Shown here piece by piece: positions 25,389-34,165 of a DNA stretch of 64,000 bases (positions within the stretch are counted from its first letter, which is position 1; each line of letters starts with the position of its first letter). The stretch lies in contig NZ_JADBDS010000002.1 in assembly GCF_014873705.1 (NCBI RefSeq), positions 930,001 to 994,000 on the forward strand. The letters are read 5' to 3'. Below the pieces are notes generated by a model, which ran no database searches, was not told the origin of the DNA, and saw only the letters and a program-made list of their open reading frames with translations. Made by a program: the position numbers and the translations under genes. Source of the stretch: Mycobacterium sp. OAS707 (GTDB lineage: Bacteria > Actinomycetota > Actinomycetes > Mycobacteriales > Mycobacteriaceae).

Positions 25389-26228
25389 ATGACTGTGACT
25401 GTCGATTCCCCAACCCCGAGCGCCGTCATCGACCGGGTGTCGCTGGTGCTCGACGCGTTCGACGGCCCCGGTCGGCTGACTCTGGCCCAGATCGTGCGAC
25501 GGACCGGCCTGCCACGCTCCTCTGCGCATCGCATGCTCGAGCGATTGGTGCATCTGCGCTGGCTGCGCCGAAGCGGGCGCGACTACGAACTCGGCATGCG
25601 ACTGGTTGAGTTGGGATCGTTGGCAGTGCACCAGGACCGACTGCACCGCGCAGCAACCCCGCTACTGCACGACCTCCACCGCGCCACTGGGCTCGTCGTG
25701 CACCTTGCGGTATTGGATGGCTCTGACGTCGTGTATCTCGAGAAGATCGGCGACCGGATGACCGCCGCGATCCCCACTCGCGTCGGAGGACGCCAGCCCG
25801 CGCACTGCACTGCCGTCGGCAAGGCGATGCTGGCCTACACCGAGGGCGCCGACGTCGTCGACTTGGCGACCCGTAAGACGAAGTATTCAATCGGCACTGC
25901 CGCGCAATTGAGTGCTGAGCTGGCGAAGGTGCGCGCACACGGAGTGGCGTTCGAGCGCGAAGAGTCGTTGCCCGGATTCGGTTGTGTCGCAGCGCCAATC
26001 GGTGGACCGGGAGAAGCCGTCGCGGCGGTGTCGGTCTGCGGACCGATGAACCGCATGACGTTCGATCAGCGCCTGGCCGCCCCAGTGCGGATGACCGCGA
26101 TGGGGATCTGGCGCAACGTCGAAGACGGGCCGCAACGCGTGGCACCGACACTGCAGCAGGTACGACCGCTGCGTGGCGGACCCGCACTGCGCCCGGTCCG
26201 TGAATCGGCTGCGCTGCAGTACGCATGA
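25389..26228 (+). CDS. IclR-family transcriptional regulator
   Basis: A 279-residue protein. Residues 15-75 form the winged helix (LSLVLDAFDGPGRLTLAQIVRRTGLPRSSAHRMLERL), and residues 90-250 the ligand-binding domain (YLEKIGDRM, TAVGKAMLAY, GVAFEREESLPGFGCVAAPI). A GAGGAGG ribosome-binding site precedes the ATG. It is the first gene of an operon with an HSL-type esterase (4-bp overlap) and two small barrel proteins, so it probably responds to a substrate or product of that esterase or of the nearby catabolic genes. Confidence 0.9.
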   Translation: MTVTVDSPTPSAVIDRVSLVLDAFDGPGRLTLAQIVRRTGLPRSSAHRMLERLVHLRWLRRSGRDYELGMRLVELGSLAVHQDRLHRAATPLLHDLHRATGLVVHLAVLDGSDVVYLEKIGDRMTAAIPTRVGGRQPAHCTAVGKAMLAYTEGADVVDLATRKTKYSIGTAAQLSAELAKVRAHGVAFEREESLPGFGCVAAPIGGPGEAVAAVSVCGPMNRMTFDQRLAAPVRMTAMGIWRNVEDGPQRVAPTLQQVRPLRGGPALRPVRESAALQYA

Positions 26229-27160
26229 GCCTGGATCCGCAGATCGCCGAAATCATCGAGGCGCTCGACGCAGGATTTCCGCCGGTGCACACGATGACCG
26301 GCGCGCAGGCGCGGGCCGCGATTCGGTCGCGCTTCGTTGCTCCCGCAGCTCCGGAAGAAGTCGGCGAAGTCCGTGATGCGAACGTGCACGGTCCTGCCGG
26401 CGACATCGCGGTGCGCATCTACCGCCCGGCGTCGATGTCGGGCCCTGTGCCGACACTGGTGTACGCCCACGGTGGCGGGTTTGTGTTCTGCGACCTCGAC
26501 AGCCATGATGGGCTATGTCGCACCTTCGCGAATTTGATTCCCGCCGTTGTGGTTTCAGTCGCATACCGGCTAGCACCCGAGCACCAGTGGCCCGCCGCAG
26601 CTGAGGATGTCTTTGCGGTAACCCAATGGGCCGCCCGCAACGTGGACGCGCTCGGTGGTGACCCGAAGCGCATTGTCGTCGGCGGTGACAGCGCGGGCGG
26701 CAACCTGGCAGCCACCACCGCATTGATGGCCCGCGACCACGGCGCACCGTCCCTCGCCGGGCAGCTGCTTGTGTATCCGATGATCGCTCCGAACTTCGCC
26801 ACAGCCTCCTACCTCGAATTCGGCAATGGGTTCTACAACCCCCGTCCCGCTTTGCAGTGGTACTGGGATCAGTACGTGCCCTCCCCCGCTGAGCGCGAAC
26901 ATCCCTACGCCTGCCCGCTGAAAGCAGACCTGCATGGGTTACCGCCGTCCGTCATAGTCATCGCGGGCCATGATCCATTGCGGGACGAAGGGATTGCATT
27001 CAGCAAGGCGTTGGAGGATGCAGGCGTCGCGACGACACGGCTGATATACGACGGCGGCATCCACGGGTTCATGACGATGCCGACGATGACTCTGGCACAG
27101 CGTGCCCGCGTCGAGGCGTGCCGTGGGTTGTCCACACTTCTCGCACCCACTCATGTCTGA
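26225..27160 (+). CDS. HSL-type alpha/beta hydrolase (esterase)
   Basis: A 311-residue hormone-sensitive-lipase family esterase. HGGGF (about residues 82-86) is the oxyanion motif, the nucleophile Ser is in GGDSAGGNLAA near residue 156, Asp is in AGHDPLRDEG near 250 and His is in GGIHGFM near 280. It has no signal peptide, so it is cytoplasmic. Coupled to IclR by an ATGA overlap. Together with the BVMOs of this region it could open an ester or lactone. A paralogue is at 37123. Confidence 0.9.
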   Translation: MSLDPQIAEIIEALDAGFPPVHTMTGAQARAAIRSRFVAPAAPEEVGEVRDANVHGPAGDIAVRIYRPASMSGPVPTLVYAHGGGFVFCDLDSHDGLCRTFANLIPAVVVSVAYRLAPEHQWPAAAEDVFAVTQWAARNVDALGGDPKRIVVGGDSAGGNLAATTALMARDHGAPSLAGQLLVYPMIAPNFATASYLEFGNGFYNPRPALQWYWDQYVPSPAEREHPYACPLKADLHGLPPSVIVIAGHDPLRDEGIAFSKALEDAGVATTRLIYDGGIHGFMTMPTMTLAQRARVEACRGLSTLLAPTHV

Positions 27161-27500
27161 CGGTCAGGTCTTTGTCATCGACCGGGTGGTGACTCAACCC
27201 GGGCGATGCAAGGAGTTCGTCGACCGCTACCTCGCCGAGTATGCGCCCGGGGCCCGCGAGCGCGGAATGACGTTGCGAGACATCCTCGTCAGCCCACCGG
27301 TGTGGTTCACCGACCAAGCGAACACCGTCACCATCACCTGGCAACTGCCGAGTGCACAGGCGTGGTGGGAGATGACCTGGAAGGGCAGACCCGACCCCAG
27401 CATCGGCCAATGGTGGGCCGACATCGACGAGCTCATCGCCGAGCGATCCCGCAGTGTCGCCGCTGCCGCCGCAGATGTCGATGGGCTGTGCAATGTATAG
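27153..27500 (+). CDS. Small dimeric alpha/beta-barrel-like protein
   Basis: A 115-residue protein started at the ATG at 27153, overlapping the esterase end by 8 bp. The beginning, VFVIDRVVTQPGRCKEFVDRYLAEYAPGARERGM, and the strand TVTITWQLPSAQAWWEM suggest a ferredoxin-like barrel of the NIPSNAP/Dabb kind, often small-molecule binding or antibiotic-monooxygenase-like. No catalytic residue is clear. It is co-transcribed with the esterase and with the next protein of similar type, whose start it overlaps. Confidence 0.7.
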   Translation: MSDGQVFVIDRVVTQPGRCKEFVDRYLAEYAPGARERGMTLRDILVSPPVWFTDQANTVTITWQLPSAQAWWEMTWKGRPDPSIGQWWADIDELIAERSRSVAAAAADVDGLCNV

Positions 27501-28134
27501 CGTCACGCGGCTGATTCACACATCGTCGGACGCCGCGCGAGATCAGTTGCTGACACCGCTACGCACCTTCGCCTCCGTTGCCGACCACGCTATCGTCGCA
27601 TCCAGCCTGCCGGGTTCCCGCAATGGCGGCGATATTCTCATGCACCTCCGCTTCGCGGATGACGACCAGTGGGCTTCTGTCGCAGGCGATCTCGAAAGCA
27701 TTCTGTCCCGTCCACCGGTCACGCGCGTCGATGGCGCCGAGTATCGCGGCATTCCGCAGCCGGCCGAACGACCAGCGCAGGGCACCGTGTACCGCACGCT
27801 GTTGCTGCGAGTGGCACCGGATACCGACGAGACAACGGTCGCCAGATTCGAAGACGACTTACGGCTACTGCCGCGATACGTCAGCACGATCGTCGCGTGG
27901 CAGCTGAGCCGCGTCGACGAATCGCTAGGAATGTCAGAGTGGACTCATGTTTTCGAGCAGGAGTTCACCGATGTAGACGGGCTGATGGGCCCGTATCTGA
28001 TGCACCCGATCCATTGGGCGGTCGTCGATCGATGGTTCGATCCCGAATGCCCCGAGGTCATCGTCCGCGATCGCGTGTGCCACAGCTTCTGCCGTATCGG
28101 TGGCGCGCTGTCCTCACGCCGTTTGAGGCAATAG
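27493..28134 (+). CDS. Dabb-domain (stress-responsive A/B barrel) protein
   Basis: A 213-residue protein with two barrel-like repeats: an N-terminal one (YSVTRLIHTSSDAARDQLL to about residue 85) and a C-terminal one that carries the Dabb pattern VYRTLLLRVAPDTDETTVARFEDDLRLLP, YVSTIVAWQLSRVDES and WTHVFEQEFTDVDGLMGPYLMHPIHWAVVDRWFDPE. The end contains CHSFC. Dabb proteins are small cyclases or ligand-binding proteins; the role here is unknown. It overlaps the previous gene by 8 bp. A fragment of a second copy of its C-terminal end lies 120 bp downstream. Confidence 0.78.
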   Translation: MYSVTRLIHTSSDAARDQLLTPLRTFASVADHAIVASSLPGSRNGGDILMHLRFADDDQWASVAGDLESILSRPPVTRVDGAEYRGIPQPAERPAQGTVYRTLLLRVAPDTDETTVARFEDDLRLLPRYVSTIVAWQLSRVDESLGMSEWTHVFEQEFTDVDGLMGPYLMHPIHWAVVDRWFDPECPEVIVRDRVCHSFCRIGGALSSRRLRQ

Positions 28135-28250
28135 GTGTGTATCGCGACCGACTGGTGCGCAAACCTCAGGGTGGCGAATCACCCACCGTACGTTCGATGT
28201 TCACATTTCCATCGGCGACATCTCGGTACTGCAGCCCGGGGGATGGTTAG

Positions 28251-28355
28251 ATTCCGGCGGGCATACGCTGGGTCGACCCCGAGTGTGCCGGCCTCCTCAT
28301 TCGCGACCACGCGTGCCACGGCTTCTGCGTGCTGCCCGATTCGGTTCCGACTTGA
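28251..28355 (+). pseudogene. Broken fragment of a second Dabb-type gene
   Basis: Reading frame 28266-28355 encodes RWVDPECAGLLIRDHACHGF and then CVLPDSVPT before a stop. This matches the end of the intact protein at 27493 (RWFDPECPEVIVRDRVCHSF then CRI) at 12 of 23 positions. There is a stop codon at 28248-28250 just upstream and no start, so this is a remnant of a duplicated or partly deleted paralogue. Its last 59 bp are overlapped antisense by the end of the TetR gene. Confidence 0.6.
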
Positions 28356-28974
28356 CTGCAGGAACCCGCTTCGACGGCAGGGGCGGCAATGCGTTGACGA
28401 CCATCCGCATACCTGCCCGCAGCGATGATTCCAATCTGTCGACGTTGCCGTGCTCCACCCAGTGCACGTAGGCCTGGCGACAGATTTGGATCACTAGTTG
28501 TGCGGGGAGGGTGCGGACGAACGGGTCAGCCCCGAGATCGACTCGCTCAGCCAGGAATTCGGATATGGGATCGGCGAAGTCTTGGCCCCAATCCAGCCAA
28601 CGAAGCCGGTACTGAGGATCGGTGATCATCAGGGACATGAACCTGCGGTCGATCTCAGGTGCACCGCGCTTGGCAACCTCTGTCGAGAATGCCGTCACCA
28701 GGGTCTCGACGGTGTCGCTTGTGCGAGGGGCGGTTTCCAGGACCTCAACGCTGAGACCGCCGAACCGGCGGAACAGCGGCATCACCACATCTTCCTTGAC
28801 CGGGAAGTGGCGGTGAAAGGTGCGCGGAGCGATCCCCACTGCTTCGCAGATCCGCTCGACAGTTGCCGAAGTGGATCCATCAGCAAGGAAAATGTCACGT
28901 GCGGTGAGCGCGATAGTCATTCGAAGCTCGGCGGCACGCCGTTCCGTCAACGTCGGTCTGCTCGCGGTGCTCAC
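28297..28974 (-). CDS. TetR-family transcriptional regulator
   Basis: A 225-residue protein started at the GTG at 28974, which has AAGGAG 6 bp upstream; the frame open to 29088 is not supported. The HTH is at about residues 20-62 (ALTARDIFLADGSTSATVERICEAVGIAPRTFHRHFP). It diverges from the gene at 29121, and the palindrome at 29055-29069 is its likely operator. The last 20 or so residues are basic and Arg-rich and are encoded antisense to the Dabb fragment, so the natural C-terminus was probably altered when that fragment was formed. Confidence 0.87.
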   Translation of the reverse strand: MSTASRPTLTERRAAELRMTIALTARDIFLADGSTSATVERICEAVGIAPRTFHRHFPVKEDVVMPLFRRFGGLSVEVLETAPRTSDTVETLVTAFSTEVAKRGAPEIDRRFMSLMITDPQYRLRWLDWGQDFADPISEFLAERVDLGADPFVRTLPAQLVIQICRQAYVHWVEHGNVDRLESSLRAGMRMVVNALPPLPSKRVPAVKSEPNRAARRSRGTRGRE

Positions 28975-29054
28975 TGAAGCTCCTTCGTCGTCCGGGACTC
29001 CCGCACAGTGGGATGCGCCCAACCCGCCTGGCTGACCCGATCCTAACGTCAATA

Positions 29055-29069
29055 TGTCACATTCTGACA
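29055..29069. promoter_or_regulatory. Palindromic TetR operator candidate
   Basis: TGTCA and TGACA form a perfect inverted repeat around CATTC. A wider pair, TATGTCA (29053-29059) and TGACATA (29083-29089), brackets it, so two overlapping sites may be present. It lies between the TetR start (28974) and the start at 29121, 52 bp before the latter. Confidence 0.6.
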
Positions 29070-29120
29070 GACATACAGGTTCTGACATAGCGCATCACGA
29101 TAAGGACGGAGACGACGACG

Positions 29121-30038
29121 ATGAGCGAACTCAATTACGACGACTACACCCATGACTTCATGGGAAAGGTCGGCAACATCGAGGACTTCTCGCGGGACTT
29201 CCTGCTGGGACTGGCCCGGGTGTTCGAGGACACGCTGAACTTCGTGCCCTACGCCCACGTGAAGACCTATTCCGAAAAGGTCGGTATCAACGCCGCCATG
29301 GACATTGCCGCCGAGGTATCGAGGGCCGGGATGCGCCAAGTGATGCCGATGGGTCGCTTCATTGCACCTCCGGCCTGGGATTGGAAGAACGCCCAGTACC
29401 AGGCCATCCCATTCGATGTACAGACCGAGGACCTGACGAAAGACGCCCTTATGCGGCTGATCAAGACCTACTGGGATCAATACCTGAAGGGCCACAACTA
29501 CTTCATCGACCAGTGGACGAAGATCATCCCGGAAGAGGAGGTCTGGCTCGGTCTCCCAGGACTCTACGAGCTCATCATCGACTACCGGTATCCCAAGCTG
29601 GCCAAGGTGATGAAGATCGAACCTGTGTACGTGGTTGATTTCCTGAAACTGGCTTGCCTGAGTATCGACGGCACCCTCGGCTACGGCGGCGAATACATCG
29701 TGCACAACCGAGATCACGTGGTGCTCAACATGCGCCGCTGTGAAGTCCTGCAAAAGTACACCGACGAAGGTCTGTATCCGCCGGCGCGGGCCTGGATGAA
29801 CTGCACGTTCGAGCAACGGATCTCTGCGGCGTTCTTTCCTGGTTGCAAGCTCGACATCAACTTGCCCCCCAAAGACTTCAAATTCGCTGACGGGGAGCCT
29901 TTCTGCGTCTGGACCTACACCCGTGGTGCCGAGAATCATGCGGCTGCAGCGGCGGCACCGGATCCCCGAGCGAGCGCAATGAAGAAGATCCCCATAATGC
30001 CGGTGTCTTCAGGCGCAGTACCGTCTGCCTCTGAGTAG
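29121..30038 (+). CDS. Conserved-looking protein of unknown function controlled by a TetR regulator
   Basis: A 305-residue protein that I do not recognise with confidence. It is mostly helical at the N-terminus (DDYTHDFMGKVGNIEDFSRDFLLGLARVFEDTLN), with aromatic-rich middle blocks (FIAPPAWDWKNAQYQ, YWDQYLKGHNYFIDQW). The C-terminal part carries several cysteines and histidines (HVVLNMRRCEVLQ, WMNCTFEQR, FFPGCKLDINLPPKDF, FCVWTYTRG) that could bind a metal or form an active site. A weak likeness to the L-2-amino-thiazoline-4-carboxylate hydrolase family is possible. It has an Ala-rich low-complexity tail, no signal peptide and no membrane segment. It is a single gene with its own terminator and divergent TetR. 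Confidence 0.75.
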   Translation: MSELNYDDYTHDFMGKVGNIEDFSRDFLLGLARVFEDTLNFVPYAHVKTYSEKVGINAAMDIAAEVSRAGMRQVMPMGRFIAPPAWDWKNAQYQAIPFDVQTEDLTKDALMRLIKTYWDQYLKGHNYFIDQWTKIIPEEEVWLGLPGLYELIIDYRYPKLAKVMKIEPVYVVDFLKLACLSIDGTLGYGGEYIVHNRDHVVLNMRRCEVLQKYTDEGLYPPARAWMNCTFEQRISAAFFPGCKLDINLPPKDFKFADGEPFCVWTYTRGAENHAAAAAAPDPRASAMKKIPIMPVSSGAVPSASE

Positions 30039-30058
30039 GTCATAGAGCTTGTCCTTCT

Positions 30059-30106
30059 GCAACGGGTGTAGACCGCACAAACCACCATGTGGTCTACACC
30101 CGTTGC
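30059..30106. terminator. Long hairpin terminator between convergent genes
   Basis: GCAACGGGTGTAGACC and GGTCTACACCCGTTGC form a perfect 16-bp stem with a 16-base loop that can itself fold (ACCAC-CAT-GTGGT). CTTTT follows at 30116-30120. It lies between the stops at 30038 (+) and 30124 (-) and can serve both directions. Confidence 0.85.
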
Positions 30107-30123
30107 GCCCCTCGGCTTTTGCG

Positions 30124-31011
30124 TCACATGCCCGCACGCAGGATATTCGGATTGGCTGTCGCCGGCGGTTCCAATGGTGGCAGTGCAGACTTACCGTCCA
30201 GGCTGTGCACTCGAAGTCCTTGCGACCATGGGTAGTGCAGGCTGAACGCCACGAGCCCAGTGCGTTCGGCGGCCGGCAAGTGGCACATCGCCAACACGGT
30301 CTCTGCCAAGTATTCGACAGGCTCGGTCGGGAAAGCCTCCGGGATCAACTGCGCCGCACCAGGTGTCCGGATCGCGGTGGACGGACCCACGCAGTTGACT
30401 GCGATGTTCGCGTCGACCAACTCCGCCGCAACGCCCTGGGTGAACCGGTGCAGCGCGGCCTTCATTGACGCATACACCACGTCGCCCGCGGTCTTGTTGT
30501 AATCCCGGTACGGCCGCACTGGAGCTACCCCCGTCACCGAGCCGATGTTGACGATCCAGCCAGCACCCTGCTTGCGCATGTGCGGGACCGCTGCTCGCGT
30601 CAGCACGAACGGGGTCCGCAGGTAGTGCTCGACCGTGCGGTCGAACGTCTCCAGACTCATATCCTCGACGAGACTGTAGTCGGCGAATCCCGCGTTGTTG
30701 ATGAGGATGTCGAGGCGGCCTGTGCGGTCGAGGACCTTGTCGATGAGGCCGTCTCGCTGCTCGGTGTCCTCGAGGTCGGCGGCGACACCGAAGGCGCTAC
30801 CACCGACGTCTTCGATCAGTGCGATCGTTTCCCCGATGGTGCCCGGAATTGCCGCTGCCGACCCGGCCCTGACAGACGGGGACGGCTTATGGGCGCGTGC
30901 CGTCACCGCGACCGTCGCTCCCTCGGCCGCCAGTCGCTGGGCGATCGCCCGGCCGATCCCCCGACTGCTGCCGGTGACCAAAGCCGTTTTCCCCTCGAGC
31001 ATTTGCGTCAT
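30124..31011 (-). CDS. Short-chain dehydrogenase/reductase
   Basis: A 295-residue SDR started at the ATG at 31011, which overlaps the BVMO stop by 4 bp. Motifs: TGSSRGIGRAIAQRLAAEGA for the cofactor, NNAGFADY, GSVTGV, and YASMKAAL for the active site Tyr and Lys. An unusual insertion (HKPSPSVRAGSAAAIPGTIGET) after the second strand and a long C-terminal tail (YPWSQGLRVHSLDGKSALPPLEPP) place it outside the simplest classical SDRs. Paired with the BVMO upstream it would make or use a ketone. Confidence 0.88.
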   Translation of the reverse strand: MTQMLEGKTALVTGSSRGIGRAIAQRLAAEGATVAVTARAHKPSPSVRAGSAAAIPGTIGETIALIEDVGGSAFGVAADLEDTEQRDGLIDKVLDRTGRLDILINNAGFADYSLVEDMSLETFDRTVEHYLRTPFVLTRAAVPHMRKQGAGWIVNIGSVTGVAPVRPYRDYNKTAGDVVYASMKAALHRFTQGVAAELVDANIAVNCVGPSTAIRTPGAAQLIPEAFPTEPVEYLAETVLAMCHLPAAERTGLVAFSLHYPWSQGLRVHSLDGKSALPPLEPPATANPNILRAGM

Positions 31012-32915
31012 GCCAGGTCGAAGTGCTCCTCCACCGGCGCCCGGTGCTGATGCCACACGTCGACCAGCCGATACGGAGTGGACACCACAACGCGACCTGA
31101 ACCGGAGCGGTAATAGGTGTGCGCGTTGGGGGTGTGACACCACACGGTCCGCGACATCGCCTCGTCGATCCCTGCTACGTACTCGTCGTACGCCTGCCTG
31201 GTCACTTCCATCGTTCTCGCGCCGCGCAGCGCCATCAATTGCAGACACTCGACGATGTAGTGCGCCATCACCTCCATCGAGAAGTTGGCGCCGGCCCCGT
31301 GGCCAGGACTGTAATTCGGTGCGGAGTTGATGAACAGGTTCGGGAAACCGGGCACCGTCCCACCGCGGTAGGCGCGCGGACTGTCACCCCACTCATCGGT
31401 CAGTTTGCGTCCGTCGCGGCCACGAATGTCGATGGTGGACAGGAAGTCCAGGTGATATCCCGTCGCATAAACGATCACGTCCAGGTCGATCTGCCGACCG
31501 TCGCGGGTGACGATGCCTCTGGCGTTGACCTCGGCCGGCTCGGCGGCTTCCACGTCGACATGGTCGCGAGTCAGCGCGGCGTAGTAGCCGCCAGGGTCGC
31601 GGATGATCCGTTTACCGTACGGCGCGAAATCCGGGGTGACCTTCTTGGCGAGTTCCGTTCCCGCTCCGAAGGTTCGGTCGATGTAGTCCAGGCACATCTG
31701 CAGCAGTACGTCGTTGGCAGGTGAGATCGACAGGTGACTCTTCGCCCATTCAGGGTCCTGCAAGATGACCGGGTAATTGTTGTCCGCGGTGCCCCAGAAC
31801 GACTTCAGCCGATGCCACTTGGCGTAGTACGGCAAGCGCCGACCGAGATGCCTTCGGTATTCCGGAACATCGTCGGAGGCGCGCCGACGGGGCGCCACCC
31901 AATGCGGTTGGCGCTGAAACACCGTCATGTGCGCCACGGCATCCACGCAGGCGTCGACGATCTGCACCGCGGTGCAGCCCGCGCCGATGATCGCCACCCG
32001 TTTTCCCGTGAGGTCCAGTGACGGATCCCACTGGGCTGAGTGAATGCTGGTGCCCGCGAATGTGTCTCGTCCCGACAGCTCGGGCCAGCGGGGGCGGTTG
32101 AGGTAGCCGGCGGCGGTGATCACCACGCTGGCATGGCTGACGCGGCGCGTGCCGTGCCGGTCAACCGAGTGGATCTGCCACTGCTTGAGGTCCTCGTCCC
32201 ACCACAGCGCTTCGACCTCGGTGCCGAACCGGGTGTGTTGCCGCAATCCGTATTTGTCGGCCAGCGAGACCAGATAGGCCTGATATTCCGCGCCCTGCGG
32301 ATAGTAGCTCGACCACTCGGGATTCACCTCGCGGGAGAGCGAGTAGTACGCCGAGGGCGTGTCAACGCCGATGCCGGGATACGTGGTGGTCAGCCACGTA
32401 CCGCCGACTTCGTCGTTGCGATCGAAGATCTCGTATCTGACGCCGGCATCGGCAAGGCTGAGCGCGGAGATGATGCCCGCGAGGCCGGCTCCGATGATGG
32501 CTACTGTCATGGTTTCCGGCATCGGCACCGTGCGCGGTAAGGCCGGCTGCGACAGTTGGAAGCCGCCCTGCTCGAGCAACAGTGGAACGAACTCGTCGTC
32601 GACCTCGGAGCCGAGCGCCAGTGGCAGCAGTCGCTTGAAGAGTTCCGGGTCGACGGCGTCCGAAGACACGGGCGCATCCAGTGCCTCGACCACCGCCGCC
32701 ACGAGCGCCTCAGCGGTGTCGGCGTCGGTGACCCCTGCGCGCTCCGGGGGGTCTGGGACATGTGAGATCGCCGGGCCGAACCGCTCGATCACCGAACCAT
32801 CGCCCGTGAGCTGAGCCAGCACCGCCACCAGCACTCCGGGGTCGGCCTGACGCAAGCTTGCCCGCAGCTGGTCGATTTCGACATCGATCGTCACAACAAC
32901 CGAGTATCGAAGCAC
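31008..32915 (-). CDS. Flavin-containing Baeyer-Villiger-type monooxygenase with N-terminal extension
   Basis: A 635-residue protein. The first 140 or so residues form a helical extension seen in 4-hydroxyacetophenone-monooxygenase-like enzymes. The FAD motif is AIIGAGLAGIISALSLADAG (about residues 136-155), the NADPH motif AIIGAGCTAVQI (about 309-320), and the fingerprint FAGTSIHSAQWD lies between. It should oxygenate ketones to esters. The GTG at 32894 is an alternative start. It is the first gene of a two-gene operon with an SDR and diverges from the acyl-CoA dehydrogenase operon. Confidence 0.9.
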   Translation of the reverse strand: MLRYSVVVTIDVEIDQLRASLRQADPGVLVAVLAQLTGDGSVIERFGPAISHVPDPPERAGVTDADTAEALVAAVVEALDAPVSSDAVDPELFKRLLPLALGSEVDDEFVPLLLEQGGFQLSQPALPRTVPMPETMTVAIIGAGLAGIISALSLADAGVRYEIFDRNDEVGGTWLTTTYPGIGVDTPSAYYSLSREVNPEWSSYYPQGAEYQAYLVSLADKYGLRQHTRFGTEVEALWWDEDLKQWQIHSVDRHGTRRVSHASVVITAAGYLNRPRWPELSGRDTFAGTSIHSAQWDPSLDLTGKRVAIIGAGCTAVQIVDACVDAVAHMTVFQRQPHWVAPRRRASDDVPEYRRHLGRRLPYYAKWHRLKSFWGTADNNYPVILQDPEWAKSHLSISPANDVLLQMCLDYIDRTFGAGTELAKKVTPDFAPYGKRIIRDPGGYYAALTRDHVDVEAAEPAEVNARGIVTRDGRQIDLDVIVYATGYHLDFLSTIDIRGRDGRKLTDEWGDSPRAYRGGTVPGFPNLFINSAPNYSPGHGAGANFSMEVMAHYIVECLQLMALRGARTMEVTRQAYDEYVAGIDEAMSRTVWCHTPNAHTYYRSGSGRVVVSTPYRLVDVWHQHRAPVEEHFDLA

Positions 32916-32996
32916 GCGCCCCGGCTATGAGCGGTGTTGTCTACTGAGCGGGACACGCATCCGTTCAGCCGCGACGGGCTCGCATACTCTTCGGCC

Positions 32997-34154
32997 ATGC
33001 AACGGGTGCACTACGACGATGACCACCGCGCGTTCGCGGAACTGGCCGGTGATTTCGCCCTCAAAGAAGTCGCACCCCACATCGCCGACTGGGAAAACGA
33101 CGGCATCGTTCCGCGCGAGGTGTTCGCAAAAGCCGGTGCCGTTGGGCTGCTGGGCTTCGCCGCAGACGAAGCCTTCGGTGGCGTCGGGACGCGCGACTTC
33201 CGCTACAACCAGATCCTGATCGAAGCCTTCATGGACGCCGACTGCGGCGCGGTCGGCCTGAGCTTCGCTGTCCACAACGACATCTGCCTGCCGTACCTGG
33301 CCGAACTCACCACTCCCGAACAGCGAGACCGCTGGCTGCCAGGATTCGTGAGTGGAGACCTGATCGCCGCCATCGGCATGACGGAGCCAGGCGCCGGATC
33401 AGACGTCGCCGGTATCCGCACCAGCGCCGTCGACGCGGGCGATCACTTCGTCGTCAACGGCGCCAAGACCTTCATCACCAACGGGCAGAACGCCGATCTG
33501 GTCATCACCGCCGTGCGTACCTCCCCCGACCGCCACCGCGGCTTGACGCTGATGGTCCTCGAACGGGGCATGCCCGGATTCGAGCGCGGCCGCAATCTCG
33601 ACAAGCTCGGCCTGCACTGCCAGGACACCTCCGAGTTGGCGTTCACCGATGTGAAGGTGCCCAAAGACAACGTGCTCGGCGAGGTCGGCCGTGGCTTCGA
33701 CTATCTGATGGGCAACCTGCCACAGGAACGCATGCAGATCACGGTCGGGAGCCTCGCGCGGGCCCGCGCAGGTCTGCGCTGGACCGTCGACTACGTGCGG
33801 GAACGCACCGCGTTCGGCAAACCCATTGGGGCACTGCAGAACACCCGGTTCGCATTGGCCGACGTCGCAACGGAAGTCTCGGTCACCGAGGCCTTCGTCG
33901 ACCGCTGCGTGATGGAACTCAACGCCGGGCGGTTGACACCGGCGGACGCCGCCAAGGCCAAATTGTGGGCGACCGAAATGGAGTTCCACTGCCTCGATGC
34001 CTGCCAGCAGCTCTTCGGCGGCTACGGCTACATGCGCGAGTACCCGGTCGCCCGCTCGGCCGTCGACGCCCGCGTGACCCGCGTCTACGGCGGCACGTCA
34101 GAGATCATGCGGGAAATCATCGGCCGGGACCTGGATCTCGCGCCCAAGCCGTGA
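32997..34154 (+). CDS. Acyl-CoA dehydrogenase
   Basis: A 385-residue FadE-type flavoprotein started at the ATG at 32997. Signature blocks are AIGMTEPGAGSDVAGIRTSA, VNGAKTFITNG, and the C-terminal QLFGGYGYMREYPVAR. The short-chain-type catalytic Glu position is Gly here (RVYGGTSEIM), while LPQERMQI supplies the Glu position used in isovaleryl- and long-chain-type enzymes. It introduces a double bond into an acyl-CoA. It begins a rightward operon with an acyl-CoA ligase, an NTF2-like protein, an SDR and an esterase. Confidence 0.92.
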   Translation: MQRVHYDDDHRAFAELAGDFALKEVAPHIADWENDGIVPREVFAKAGAVGLLGFAADEAFGGVGTRDFRYNQILIEAFMDADCGAVGLSFAVHNDICLPYLAELTTPEQRDRWLPGFVSGDLIAAIGMTEPGAGSDVAGIRTSAVDAGDHFVVNGAKTFITNGQNADLVITAVRTSPDRHRGLTLMVLERGMPGFERGRNLDKLGLHCQDTSELAFTDVKVPKDNVLGEVGRGFDYLMGNLPQERMQITVGSLARARAGLRWTVDYVRERTAFGKPIGALQNTRFALADVATEVSVTEAFVDRCVMELNAGRLTPADAAKAKLWATEMEFHCLDACQQLFGGYGYMREYPVARSAVDARVTRVYGGTSEIMREIIGRDLDLAPKP

Positions 34155-34165
34155 AGGACAACGAC

